Positions 22,671-33,331 of a DNA stretch of 52,955 nucleotides are shown here, one piece after another (within the stretch, counting starts at the first letter, position 1; every line of letters starts with the position of its first letter). The notes beneath the pieces were generated by a model. It was given only the letters and a program-made list of their open reading frames with translations. It ran no database searches and was not told the DNA's origin. A program made the translations under genes and the position numbers. Source of the stretch: Phlegmacium glaucopus (lineage: Eukaryota; Basidiomycota; Agaricomycetes; Agaricales; Cortinariaceae); the NCBI GenBank assembly GCA_015039465.1, contig MU130617.1, forward strand, positions 335,889-388,843, in the 5' to 3' direction.

Positions 22671-23946
22671 AAGCTAAGAAACAGATTCAGGACCTGAGAT
22701 CGACGAAATATAATCAGAGAAAAACATAGGACTCACTCCAAAAGTGAAAATCGATAGCCAATGCAAGCTCAGGGACCGCCAATGTTTGACCCAGACCCCA
22801 GGAACGGATGCGACAACATCCAAAATATTCGCCCAACGCTCAGGTCTGAAAGAAACCGGTTGTATGACAATCGAGAACGAAATTTGAGGACGAAACTAAC
22901 TTGAACTCTGTGAATAGGTATCACTACCCATTGACCCTTTCTGACCCTATCCCACAAAGAAATTTTAATTTAGACTATAATGAAACAACCGAATTTCATT
23001 TCGGATAATCCCTTTCTTCTCCGTGAACGGGTTGCTAAGAGGAATGAAATCATCCTTCTCACCAGTTCGTATAGTGCTAGAAGCCGGTGGATAAAAACGC
23101 AAGATCTTACGTACGACGGCGTCTAGTGGGGCGGTCCATTCGGGTTGTCTATTGTTGGGTTGTCGGTGGATACCATTGTGGATACATCTTGACGAAAATT
23201 TGTTTGGTCCTGCATATTATGAGTTACAGCATATAATGCCCATGCCATCACGATACTATGTCAAGATTAAGACCACTATTGCAGAATATCTGAGGATCGG
23301 ACGTGTACCTTCTTGTTTCGTAGCTAGCGATGAGGAAGGTAGTGAGTATATTGAGTAAATACATCGGTCTAGAATGAGTTTATACACACGATATTTTCAT
23401 CCTTCATCCGTTGCGCTTCTGGTAGGTCTTCCATGGCGTTGGCTTGGAGCGACAGCGAAAGAATATCTTGACGACCTGACGATTTATTACGCTTGTCGTC
23501 TTCATGGGAAGCTTTACTGTGCTTCAGAAGATCCGATATGACACATTATACATAGCAGAAGCCTTTTCATGTCGGTGTCATCTGGTGTCGGGTGTGAGTC
23601 AACGCAAATTAGATGGTAAGAAATTTTTAGAGAGGAATACCGGTACGAACTAAGAAACGCAGGGCAGATGCATCATTTTGAGTATTGGGATAATAGTCGG
23701 TTTCGCTCCCGCCTTGAATATCGTTGAAAACGACTTCATAAGGGCATTTTCTCGGGGCCACTGGTAGTGCATTGACATTATAATTGAAACCTGGGGATTT
23801 AAATGTTAACAAAAGCAATGTGATCGAGCACAGGATGAAATGATTTCACTTGCAAGCTCGATGATGTCAAGAGTTGTTCGACTCATCGCACTCAATGGGA
23901 CCTACACCATCATGCTTGGTGATTTCTGTGCTCTAGATGTCACGTT
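22671..23946 (-). pseudogene. Cytochrome P450 pseudogene, unit 2
   Basis: Minus-strand P450 segments include GFNYNVNALP, the PEAQRMKDEN region before the I-helix, LDAVVRKILRFYPPASSTIR (the K-helix ExxR reads KILR, so its Glu is lost), DDFIPLSNPFTEKKG and PERWANILDVVASVPGVW. After that, about 9 nt are missing before the heme loop and the frame is broken. The unit is colinear with 28561-29903 to base 23946, where similarity stops. Confidence 0.75.
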
Positions 23947-25469
23947 GCTATGAAGGTCTCACAACGGTGAATTATATATGTTCGATTAAGTGGAATATTG
24001 ACCTCGAGTGACTTTTCTATGAAGACTTCGGTTAGTTCCCGTATTTGTTGTGGTCCAAATGCTAGATTCATCTAACATCAAAATAACGCAGCAGTACCGA
24101 CCAAAATTTTCTGCTACCGCGGTATTAGAACACCATTCGAGGAAGAGTCAACAAACATCGTCAATAACCATCATGAATGAAGAAGATACAACTGGCGAAA
24201 ACGACAGACACAAAAAAAAGGATAACAATTGGTGAGAGAAAGCCATAGCCAAGTCCCACACAAGAAAACAAAGAGACAGAGAGAGAGAACGAATGGTAAA
24301 AACAATAAAGAAGACTGATAAAAAGCGGAAAACTTTGAAAACGAAAGGATTCATCAAGCTAGGTGCTTGGCTGCACAAAAGAAGGGTTGCCAAGACAAGA
24401 ATAAGACGACGGAAACAACGAAGAAAAAAGCCTTACCCGAAATTGACTGAACAGAAAAGGTTCTCAGCGGTGTATTCGTCATAGTCTTCCGAGCAGCGAG
24501 CTCTACCAATACCTTGCTACTTTGCTGGTGTATGAGAAAACGGGTGTATGATCAAAGACACAAGACCGACCCTCAACATGATAATTAAGCAAATAGACAG
24601 TCCGGATAGCAGTGTTGTCCGTCAAAAAACTGGTGCCTACATCCTCCAATCTATTAGCCTAAAACGAATGCTTCAGCTTCAAAAATGTTACTAACTGAAT
24701 AAGAAGTCAATACATTAAAACACGAAGCTCGATGGGGGTGGGCAAACAGGCATGTCAATTGCTGATGCCCTGAAAAATCCTCCGTTGAACCCGAGCTGGT
24801 TTGTGTTCAATCATTAGATAATTTATCATCCGAAAGGAAAGGAAAAGACAAACGATGCTCTTCTTTTACTTCTTTGCGAGCTCCTGTGAGTGATGCGTGA
24901 TCGATTCTGAAAGTCCATATGAGCCAATAGCAAGCAAATTGGGATAGTGACCTACATTGTGACACAGGCGGCCGATGAAATAGTGAAAAAAAAAAATTGT
25001 GTGGGAGAGTATCAGAACTAGTCAAGAACGGCATCTTTTTCAGGGAACAAGGTGTGATTCGCTGGATGAACTCTTCTAAGTTCAAGTTGACGAGTCATGA
25101 AGTAGAAATAATTGATAAGGCAGAGATAAACCGTGTGCTTGAGACATTTTAAACACAAGCAATGAAGCATGTTCACCGTGAGGAAGCACAGCTATGCTCT
25201 CATTAATTAGGGGATATCCCTGGCACCCTCAAACGCGCGTTTGAACGCCTGTCATCTATGACATCTTAAAATTGATCTAACAGCGTTCGTATTAAGCCTA
25301 GTCTAAAGCAGTAAGAAAGGGAGCTTACAGCATTCTCGTTCAGGAGATCTCGGGAATGAGTCATTTGTCCTGTGATACAACTGTCAGTAGATTGTGCACG
25401 AAACAGACAAACAGGAAAATATATATAAAGCTTCCTTCGTTTGAATCCCTACCCCCCTAACTCCCACAG
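23947..25469. other. Single-copy stretch between tandem units 2 and 3
   Basis: The region is AT-rich. A lysine/arginine-rich frame at 24293-24484 and a minus-strand frame at 24807-25085 are open but show no domain and poor codon character, so I do not call them genes. The last 50 bases hold the TATA box of the gene at 25477. Confidence 0.4.
25422..25430 (+). promoter_or_regulatory. TATA box of the intact Ser/Thr/Pro-rich gene
   Basis: The sequence tatataaag lies 47 bases upstream of the ATG at 25477. Copies 1 and 2 lack this upstream region. Confidence 0.5.
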
Positions 25470-25476
25470 TTGAACG

Positions 25477-26349
25477 ATGAATCCTTCTCACTTCTGGTTT
25501 CCCTGTCCCCCCCCTTTCCCCCTCCCACCGTATGCTGATCCATATCAGCATATATACCCCTCGCAAGGCCTCCAGCAGATGGGTCACCAATACTACCACC
25601 ATTACCCAAATCACTACCACTACCACCATCACCCAAACCACCCCCACCAACACTCATATGTGGGCCCCACTCGCAACCAACGCCACGGAGGTCACCGCAT
25701 GACGGTGGCCTCAACCCCATACAACGTAATACATATATCGTCAAGAACGACCGCAAATGATCACTCCATGGGCACCTACCCAGTTTACGCTGGGATGGGT
25801 GCCCTGAACGATACAGGAGTTGGCGGGGCGACACCCCCGTCAGGAAACCCCCAAATGGGGTCAGTCCAACCGAAGCGGGTTAAACGAGCAAAACGCCGTC
25901 GTTCGGGTCCTCCCAAGACCCAGAAACAGCAGAGAGGTCAGGATGACCTCTCGGCATACCTAGTCCCTCTTGTCGAAAGTATGTTGGTTTCGCAATCCAT
26001 CCATCTTTTCTTTCACATTGATAACTATTTGTAGCAGTCGCGACAACAGGTGGGCCAGCCACCCCCACCATCATTCCCGCACCAGCGCCAGCATCGATGT
26101 CTGCTGCGCCAGCACAACCTGTTGCGTCAACATCGACTGCATCGACGTCGGTTGTGCCCGTCTCAATGCCTGCAACGACTGGGATGCGCCGACAAGGACG
26201 AGGCACCATCAAGAAAGTGCGAAAACGTACGTGTAATTTACAATCTTTCTTGATCTCTGAACATCGTCGCTAAAAATCCTTCTGCAGCGAAGGTCTATGA
26301 CCACGATTCAGACGTTCATCGAGTATCGTCTGGATCGGAGACCGATTAG
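25477..26349 (+). CDS. Unknown Ser/Thr/Pro-rich protein with a basic nuclear-type motif (intact copy 3)
   Basis: Three exons (25477-25978, 26035-26226, 26288-26349) splice in phase to 251 residues. The N-terminus is aromatic and proline-rich (MNPSHFWFPCPPPFPLPPYA), followed by a Tyr/His run (HHPNHPHQHS), a conserved-looking middle (GTYPVYAGMGAL), a basic cluster KRVKRAKRRRSGPP that resembles a nuclear localisation signal, a Ser/Thr/Ala/Pro-rich low-complexity part (residues about 175-210) and a C-terminus RRQGRGTIKKVRK then HDSDVHRVSSGSETD. I do not recognise a family. The mixture suggests a disordered nuclear protein, which is inference. It is the only undamaged member of three copies and has its own TATA box. 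Confidence 0.65.
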
Positions 26350-27232
26350 CAGTATCGAAGGGGGTGATCGCACAATGTGCCGTCTGCAATGGTCAAATTG
26401 GTATTTATTAGCGTTGATCATTATCCTCTTACCGTTGCTCGCCATCTTTTATGTATCCTTGTGTCGTTGACTTCTTGAATCATATCATCTCAAATCCCAA
26501 AGGTCGAATGAGATAGAAACGATTATCGATGGAGAGAATCATGGTGAGGAACCTTGGCTTATGAATTGTGTACATGTGTGATGGTCACTGGGTGATATAT
26601 TTTTAAATGCAACGCTAACACCACCGTCTTTCCGCTGCTCTACGATCACGATCTCCAATATACTGTGCTGCCCCGCCCTAGAGTTCCTCTACGGTGGTGG
26701 CTGAAGATCGATTCTCACTCCAGCAGGTTTTTACGTGCTTTTCTGCGTCAGATTGGATAAAAACAACACAATTTCCAAGACAAAGCGCACGAGCTGGGTC
26801 CCATCGAACAAAGGTAGGTCTTGGCGGGACGTCGTGTGGTAGAAGCAGAGAACGGCCTCTATAGATGTCTTCCCAGCGAGCTCGCATAGAACGTCGGAAC
26901 GTTTAAACCGAAGGTCGAACAGAAAGGACCAAGCACTGGTAATATTCCGACACGGAAATCATCAAATGCACTGAGCGCTTTCACAGAACCTCCTCTTCAT
27001 ATGCACCATCCAGGAACGGTTCTAGTATTGCAATTGCATCTTGCTGTCTCCTGCCATGTTACTCGCATTTCCAAACCACTTTTATAAAACCTGTGTTAAA
27101 AAAAAAGAATACGCAACACAAGAAGAACAAAAGGCACAAAGGAAAAGTAAAAAAAAATCCAACTAAGCAAAACCGAGCCAGGCTCGCTTTTAACAATAAC
27201 CATTTATCGGACGAAAAGCAGCATCGTCTGTG
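26350..27232. repeat. Spacer of the tandem unit, copy 3
   Basis: Colinear with 18254-19089 and 20525-21407. A 69-codon minus-strand frame (26887-26678, MRARWEDIYRGRSLLLPHD...) is open only in this copy and is not supported by any domain. Confidence 0.7.
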
Positions 27233-28560
27233 CTATTTCCCGTCCAATACACTTGATTCTTCTCCTGAATCGAGCAAACTGTTGTAACGAGTAGTGAGTC
27301 GGATGTTGAGAATAAGCAACAGAATGACACATTTTTTTTACCTATATTGTTTCATCAACGAACACTCTCCGCCTTTTTCCAGATCGATACTGTATGAATA
27401 AAAATAACCATCAGAGGAAATCACCATAACATGAGGCATCGTCCTGACGGATCGCATTAGCCACTGGAAACATAACTTGAAATTTTTGAAAAAAAAAAAA
27501 TACCCTGAAAAAGCGACGATACTCCTTGTACCGCTGGTTGGCAACCGTAGGAAAGCAAAATCTCGGGATGGTTCCCACATCTCCGTAAGCGAGTTTGGGA
27601 GGTACCCGCCCATCGAGTGTGTGAGGCTTTTAGTTAGCTGTAGCGATCTGCGATTGAAATTCGACCTTGAGAAAAATACCGCAGTTAGAACAGGTGAATC
27701 TATAAAAACGAAGAGATACGTACGAGATACTCTTGCTCTTTTTCTTTTCGATGAATGATTCATAACCCCCTTCCAAGCTAGGTGGTGGAGACGCCCCTTC
27801 CACTGACTCTGGCGGGCTTGATGACGACTGATTCGAATTTGATGCTTCACTATTGTTTTTCGATGCTGGTTGCTGGCCCAGTTTGAATATATGGACAGTG
27901 TCATGCACAGAGCTCACAGCCAACAACGACGAGACTAGATTAAAATTCATTGAATAAATTCTCGCCTCTCGGGTGCCTCCGTCTGAACTGATACAGTTTC
28001 TCTGCACCAGGGATGCTCCACACCCGAATCACGGTGGCTTTATCAGATGAGGTGGCAAGGAGCGAACCGGTAGAGTTGATAGGGGGTTGAAAGAAAACGG
28101 CGATTTATGCGCTTGTATGACGTTGGCGACCGTTAAAGTACGGGTGGAGAAAAAGAGGACGTCGCCGGACTGGTGTTGAGAAGAAGTAGACGATGAAGCT
28201 ACGGCTATACTTGGGGAGCCATTGGCGGCAGTTGCGAGAGACATGGGCGATGGAACTGGTGAAGGATAGGCTAGATAGGAGCTGTCTGCGGAAGGGGAGA
28301 GGGCGCATATCGCTAAATATGGATTTTGCCAAGTTAGTGGACAATGTATGGAAAGAAAACATCAGTTTTGACGGACCTTCTGGATTCGGTGTGATCTCAA
28401 TAACATGAAATAATCTCATATTAGAGATATCATAGACATATATCTCCATCTATAGCACGACAACAAGTGACTTTCGATTCAATTTGACGGCCAATATGGA
28501 CGAAGGGAATAGCAACTCGCAGATCATGGATTGTCGCTTTGATTGTGAACAACAGGGTTT
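27233..28560 (-). pseudogene. ATG18: ATG18-like (PROPPIN) pseudogene, unit 3
   Basis: This is the best preserved of the three. On the minus strand it shows [59 protein letters not shown], the PPESVEGASPPPSLE insert, [39 protein letters not shown] and a last exon ending LLDSGEESSVLDGK with stop TAG at 27235-27233. Splice sites of the C-terminal exons are intact. One extra base near 27977-27980 breaks the frame inside the phosphoinositide-binding FRRG region. The N-terminal blades are missing; the sequence joins P450 sequence at about 28560. Confidence 0.78.
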
Positions 28561-29903
28561 TGATTCTATTCACGCGCAAAGAAACATATTCAGGACCCGA
28601 GATCGACGAAATATAACCAGATAAAAACATAGGACTCACTCCAAAAGTGAAAATTGATAGCCGATCCAAGCTCGGGGAGCGCCAATAAATGTCAATATGT
28701 TCGACCCAGATCGCAGGAACAGACGTGGCAACATCCAGAATATTCGTGCAACGCTCAGGTCTGAAAGAAACCGGTTGTATGACAATTGAGAGTGAAATTT
28801 GAGGATGAAACTAACTTGAACTTTGTAAATAGGTACCACTACCGGTCGACCCTTTCTGACCCTATCCCACAAAGAAAAATTAATTTAGAATATAATGGAA
28901 TCAAAATTGAATCAAAGCCCAACCAAATTTCATTTCGGACAATGCCTTCCTTCTCCGTGAACGGCTTGCTAAGAGGAATGAAATCATCTCCTGAGCAGCT
29001 CGTATAGTGCTAGAAACTGGTGGATAAAGACGCAAAGTTTCGTGTACGACGGCGTCCAGATAAGGCAATCCATTCAGGTCGCCTATTGTTGGATTGTCGG
29101 TCAATAGATTAGATACTTCTTGACGAAATTTCCTTTGCGCTTGCTTATTATGAGTTAGAGCATATAATGCCCATGCCATCGCGATACTATGTCAAGATTG
29201 AGACCATGATTACAGAATATCTGGAGACCGGCCGTGTGTACCTTGCTGTTTCGTGGCCGGCGATGAGGAAGGTGGTGAACTCTGCGAGTATATTGAGTAA
29301 ATACATCGGTCTAGAATGGGTTTATACATGCGAGCTAGCACATCTTCATTCTTCATCCGTTACGCTTCTGGTATGTCTTGCATGGCATTGGCTTGAAGCA
29401 ACAACGAAAGAATATCTTTACGGCCTGACGATTTATTATGCTTCTCGTCTTCACGGAAAGCTTTACTTTGCTTCAGAAGATCAGATCCGATATGATGCAT
29501 TATACATAGCAGAAGCCTTTTTCGTGTGTGTCATCTGGTGTCGGCTGTAATCCGACGCAAATTAGACGGTACATTTTTTTAGAGAGGAATACTGGTACGA
29601 ACTAAGAAACGCAGAGGAGGATACATCACTTTGAGTATTGGGATAATAGTTGGTTTCGCTCCCGCCCTGAATATTGTTGAAAACGATTTCACAAGGGCAT
29701 CCCTCTCAGGGCCACTGGTCAGTGCATTGAAATTATAATTGAATCCTGAGGAATTAAATGTTAATAAGAGCAATGTGATCGCGTGCAGGATGAAATGATG
29801 TTACCTGCAAGCTCGATGATGTCAAGAGTTGTTCGACTCATCGCACTCAATGGGACCTACATCATCACCCTTGGTGATTTCTGTGCTCTAAATGTCACGT
29901 ATG
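28561..29903 (-). pseudogene. Cytochrome P450 pseudogene with Cys-to-Trp in the heme loop, unit 3
   Basis: Minus-strand motifs in order: TTLDIIELAGFNYNFNALT, GRKDILSLLLQANAMQDIPEA followed by a TAA stop (unit 2 has CAA here), FTTFLIAGHETA of the I-helix, MAWALYALTHNKQAQRKFRQ, LPYLDAVVHETLRLYPPVSS with an intact ExxR, and then the heme loop FIGAPRAWIGYQFSLLE in which TGG (Trp) replaces the Cys codon. A frame break precedes the loop. Loss of the thiolate ligand plus the stop means it cannot be an active P450. The motifs suggest a CYP5150/CYP5144-like mushroom P450. Confidence 0.8.
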
Positions 29904-30282
29904 CTGACCCGCTTAGTTCATCGAAACTAATTGAGACGGTTCTTGCACCATACCATCAATTACCTCCTATGCTTGCATTTATACCTGATGCAGGATCAAA
30001 CCCCTTCAAGCTCATAGGGTTTTATATGTGAGTAAACAGGCCTATAAGCTCTGGTACTTGAGTGGTATTCGAAGGACGGGGAAGTTTGTTAACGGCTGGT
30101 ATGATTATAAGAGTGTCACTCTCCTTGTGACCACCACCTTGGTGTTCTCGAGGGTCTTATTCAAAAGGTCTCCCGTCTTCAGGCAAGACCACTTCATGGA
30201 ATTGGCGCAAGTCGTTTAGGCCACAGAATAAACAGAAAGCAAAGCCTACTAAGCAAATAACTGTCGACTTGCTGCCGGGTTA
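29904..30282. other. Short stretch between the P450 relic and the right arm flank
   Basis: Plus-strand frames are open across most of this stretch (for example LSSSKLIETVLAPYHQLPPM, then KQAYKLWYLSGIRRTGK), but no family is recognised and the frames are interrupted. It may be a relic of another gene. Confidence 0.3.
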
Positions 30283-30978
30283 CCGCCTTCTCCTACCGCC
30301 CTTCCTAGTACCCCTCCGCCTCTTGTGGATATCTCATCTGTATCTGTTCCCCGCACACCATCCCCTCCTGCCTCTTTCTACCAGGACATAAATAAACAGA
30401 TTCACAGTCTACATCCCACCTCTTTTCCCCGCTCTCCATCACCCCATGCCTTACTTGCCACCACATCGCCCACAAAATACCCTAGACGGAGCAGGAGTCT
30501 CGAGGGTGTTCCCGTTATACATCTAAGTGGAGGAGCATCAGGCTTGAGAAACATCCTGACCCTTGACATGGAAATGCGAGAAATGAATAGGGGTACAAGC
30601 AGAGAACATCTTCTCATTTACTTCTCATCTTCAGGGTCCTCGGACGAGTTTGATGCATTGAGAAAGGAAAAGGATGACGATAGGAGGATTTCACCTGCCT
30701 CTTCCGATATTGGCGTCTTACCTTCTCGTCGTCGTCCATCTTTGTTTGATGACGCGGAGAATATCACCTTGGATGTGGCACCTGGGAGGAAAGTAGTTCA
30801 GCTCGTGGACTTGGGTGACGTTGAGGATGGCCTGGGTGGCAAACAGAACGCGGACGATGCGTGGAAGTGGTTCGCACCTCCTCCGCCGAGGATTCATTTC
30901 ACACCCTTCGAATCTACCCTCGCATCCATGCTAAACCCATATCGACGAGAAGCTCCTGAAACTGGCCGAAGAATGTGA
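30283..30978 (+). pseudogene. Fragment of an unknown Pro/Ser-rich gene, cut by the inverted-repeat breakpoint
   Basis: An open frame without a convincing start codon reads PSPTALPSTPPPLVDISSVS, continues through Ser/Pro-rich and acidic segments (VVQLVDLGDVEDGLGG, WKWFAPPPPRIHFTPFESTL) and then runs into the inverted repeat at about 30943, where the last dozen codons (ending GRRM) are GTPase exon DNA read in the wrong frame. The regular codon character suggests it was part of a longer real gene. I do not recognise the family. Confidence 0.5.
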
Positions 30979-32284
30979 TCTTTGCCCTTCCTTTGTAGAT
31001 TGGTGACTAATTGTTTGCGTAGTCAAGATTTCTCTCATTGTGGTCTTCCTGAAGTACGATTACCTTGTCACGCGTTCTCATGAAAACAATGAATCAAAGT
31101 CCAAAGAGGAGAACTATGATGATGCCAAGAAAGGGGCATCACAGCTTTTTGACGACAAGGTCGACGAGCTGAAGAAGGCCTTGGGCTCCAATTCGTTATC
31201 TTGTGTGAAAGTGTCGACACCAATATTCGATAAAGATCCCGGGCCGGCGCGTTCTCTAAAACCTGCCGATATCAAGGAGCTGCTCATCAACCTAACAAAT
31301 GTTACTCGTAGGAAGCTAGAGTATGTTGAGGCGCACCTCCAGGTTCTTTGGGATACGGCTCAGCAGGTCAATGCTCGCCAGAAAGTTGATGCCTCCATCA
31401 GGTATTGTCCAGGGCTCCCAATATTTTCAAATTGTTGCTCATTTTAGCATCATCAGTCAAGGTTTTGAAAGTGATTATATGCCTTTTCATGTCTTTGAAT
31501 GATGTGCTCACTGATCCGATGCAGAATATTGGACGAATCTCGGTCACAGCAGTATATTTAAAGGCCATATTTTGATTGACTGCATCCATCGCCTTCATGA
31601 CGACGTCGTGAAGGTTTGGAATTTCGATGATCCCGCTAACGTTAGTACCTGATCGATTTCCTTCAATTTCTTTTTATCACCGTTGACACCCGTTTCAGAT
31701 CCTGCCGAACACCGACTTTTTTGTTAATATGATTAACCTTGTCAAACCTCTTATTGAGGCAAATGCTGATCCAACGTTGTATGTTGCCTTTTAGGGCGAA
31801 TGGAGCCTATCACTCATGTTTTTTTACTCTTTTTTCTCCAGATCTTCCTTGTCATGTGTACAGAATTTTGGTTCCTCCGGCGCCACTCTCTTAATACGCC
31901 TTCAACGGGATATTCACCTCGAAGACTCGCACATCAAGTACCTCTACAACAACTATCAACCATAGTATGTATGCGGCCATCCTGCTATATATGCACTTAT
32001 GTTTCTTGTGATCATGAACCAGCCGCTCGACCGCAAAACTTTTGTCTACGTACATCATCAACCTTATATTAGTCATTTTTGGTCTTTTCTCTGACATCCT
32101 GCCTTTTGAACCTCCGAGAGCCTTGTCGGAAAAAGCTGTTTCCAGTGCTTTAACGCGTCATAGGGAAGATCTTAAAATTAATTCGCTTAACGACATCGAT
32201 TCATATCGGGAATTTGACAATCATCCAGAGAAGGTCATTGCCAAAGTGATAAAAGGGCGACTCCCAAAGAAATCGGAACTCTAG
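30945..32284 (+). pseudogene. 5'-truncated copy of the P-loop GTPase gene
   Basis: This copy holds only the end of exon 5 through exon 11 of the gene at 3046-5180: 30945-30974, 31023-31401, 31448-31461, 31525-31640, 31699-31775, 31842-31964 and 32023-32284. The G1 and G3 motifs are missing; the degenerate G4 (FLKYD) is present. The remaining exons have intact splice sites and no nonsense codon in exon sequence. A TAG visible at 31793-31795 falls inside an intron and does not count. Without a promoter or nucleotide-binding loop it is best called a pseudogene. Confidence 0.8.
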
Positions 32285-33331
32285 CGTTGTGGTAAACGTA
32301 CTAGTACAATGTTTTTCTTTCCATTTACATATACCCTTGATTTACACAACTCTTTTCCCTCCGCAGTCTATGCATCTTATATCACCCAACCATTTGGTTA
32401 TATTGTTCTTTTTTTCATCCCGTTCCATTCGTCAAGGATTTCTTTCTGTCTACCATCCACTTTCTGCTTTCGTTTGCCTATGCTATTCGTCGCTTTCTAT
32501 CTTTCCGCTTTCACATTGTAATGTCGTTTCATCGTTTATTTAACTCGAACTACAGTCTAACTTCAATGGCCAGAAGCTTCAACGTCGAAACTGGAGAAAG
32601 CGTCCAGTACGTTGAGCGTTGAGCGAGACAACGTAAAAGATCATAAACGAACCACTTTGACTCCTTTCGAAATAAGACAACGAGACGAACCAATTAGATA
32701 CTAACTTAGAGCGTGATGCCACATGAACTTTGACTTTGCCAACTTGTTGCCAACTGCACGCCGCAATGGCCGCAACCTCCGAAACCACTTCAACAAAGGC
32801 CCTAACCATTTTGAGGGGGGGCGTAATGCTATACGCACCTCTATAAGTCCTCTTCACCGTCCAACGCAAGAAGGTTCGACCTTTAGCACTGAGGGAATAG
32901 AGGGATGGATTCATGACTTATTCATCTAGCTTTTTTCATCTGGCTTTAACTTAGTTGTTTTGACTCTTGATATTCCTCACTCACTCTCTTAATTTTGCCC
33001 CACCCTCCACTCCCTCTTTCGCAAACCTAATTCAAGAGGCAATCAGCTCAAAAGGCCAAGACATTTGCGTTTTTTACCACCCACCCCACGCAGTGTGTCT
33101 CGCACCGTCAATACCTGTAGAGTTTTTACTGCTTCTTGGGTCGGGAAGTACATTGTGCTTTCGCCCAACTCTCAACAAATCTTTTTATATGCAATTCGCT
33201 CGTTTTATTTTACCGAAATATTAAGATCAACCAACAGTTGATCTGGGTCTACATGCTTAGACAAACAAGTGAATACGCAAAGACGCTGTTGTCACGGCAA
33301 ATTTTTGAAGGAAGATGTCATGTTCTGGACC
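32285..33331. other. Intergenic stretch between the truncated GTPase and the DUF6535 gene
   Basis: Duplicated counterpart of 1298-3045 without the 680-nt segment. No gene was recognised; it should contain the DUF6535 promoter. Confidence 0.5.

Noticed and set aside
24293..24484. Lys/Arg-rich 63-codon frame
   Set aside because: A-rich DNA gives Lys codons in all plus frames; no domain, promoter or splice support.
29167..29550. 127-codon plus-strand frame over the unit 3 P450
   Set aside because: Antisense to clear P450 motifs on the minus strand.
31793..31795. Nonsense TAG in the truncated GTPase copy (Trp in the left copy)
   Set aside because: It lies inside a predicted intron (31776-31841), so it does not interrupt the coding sequence.
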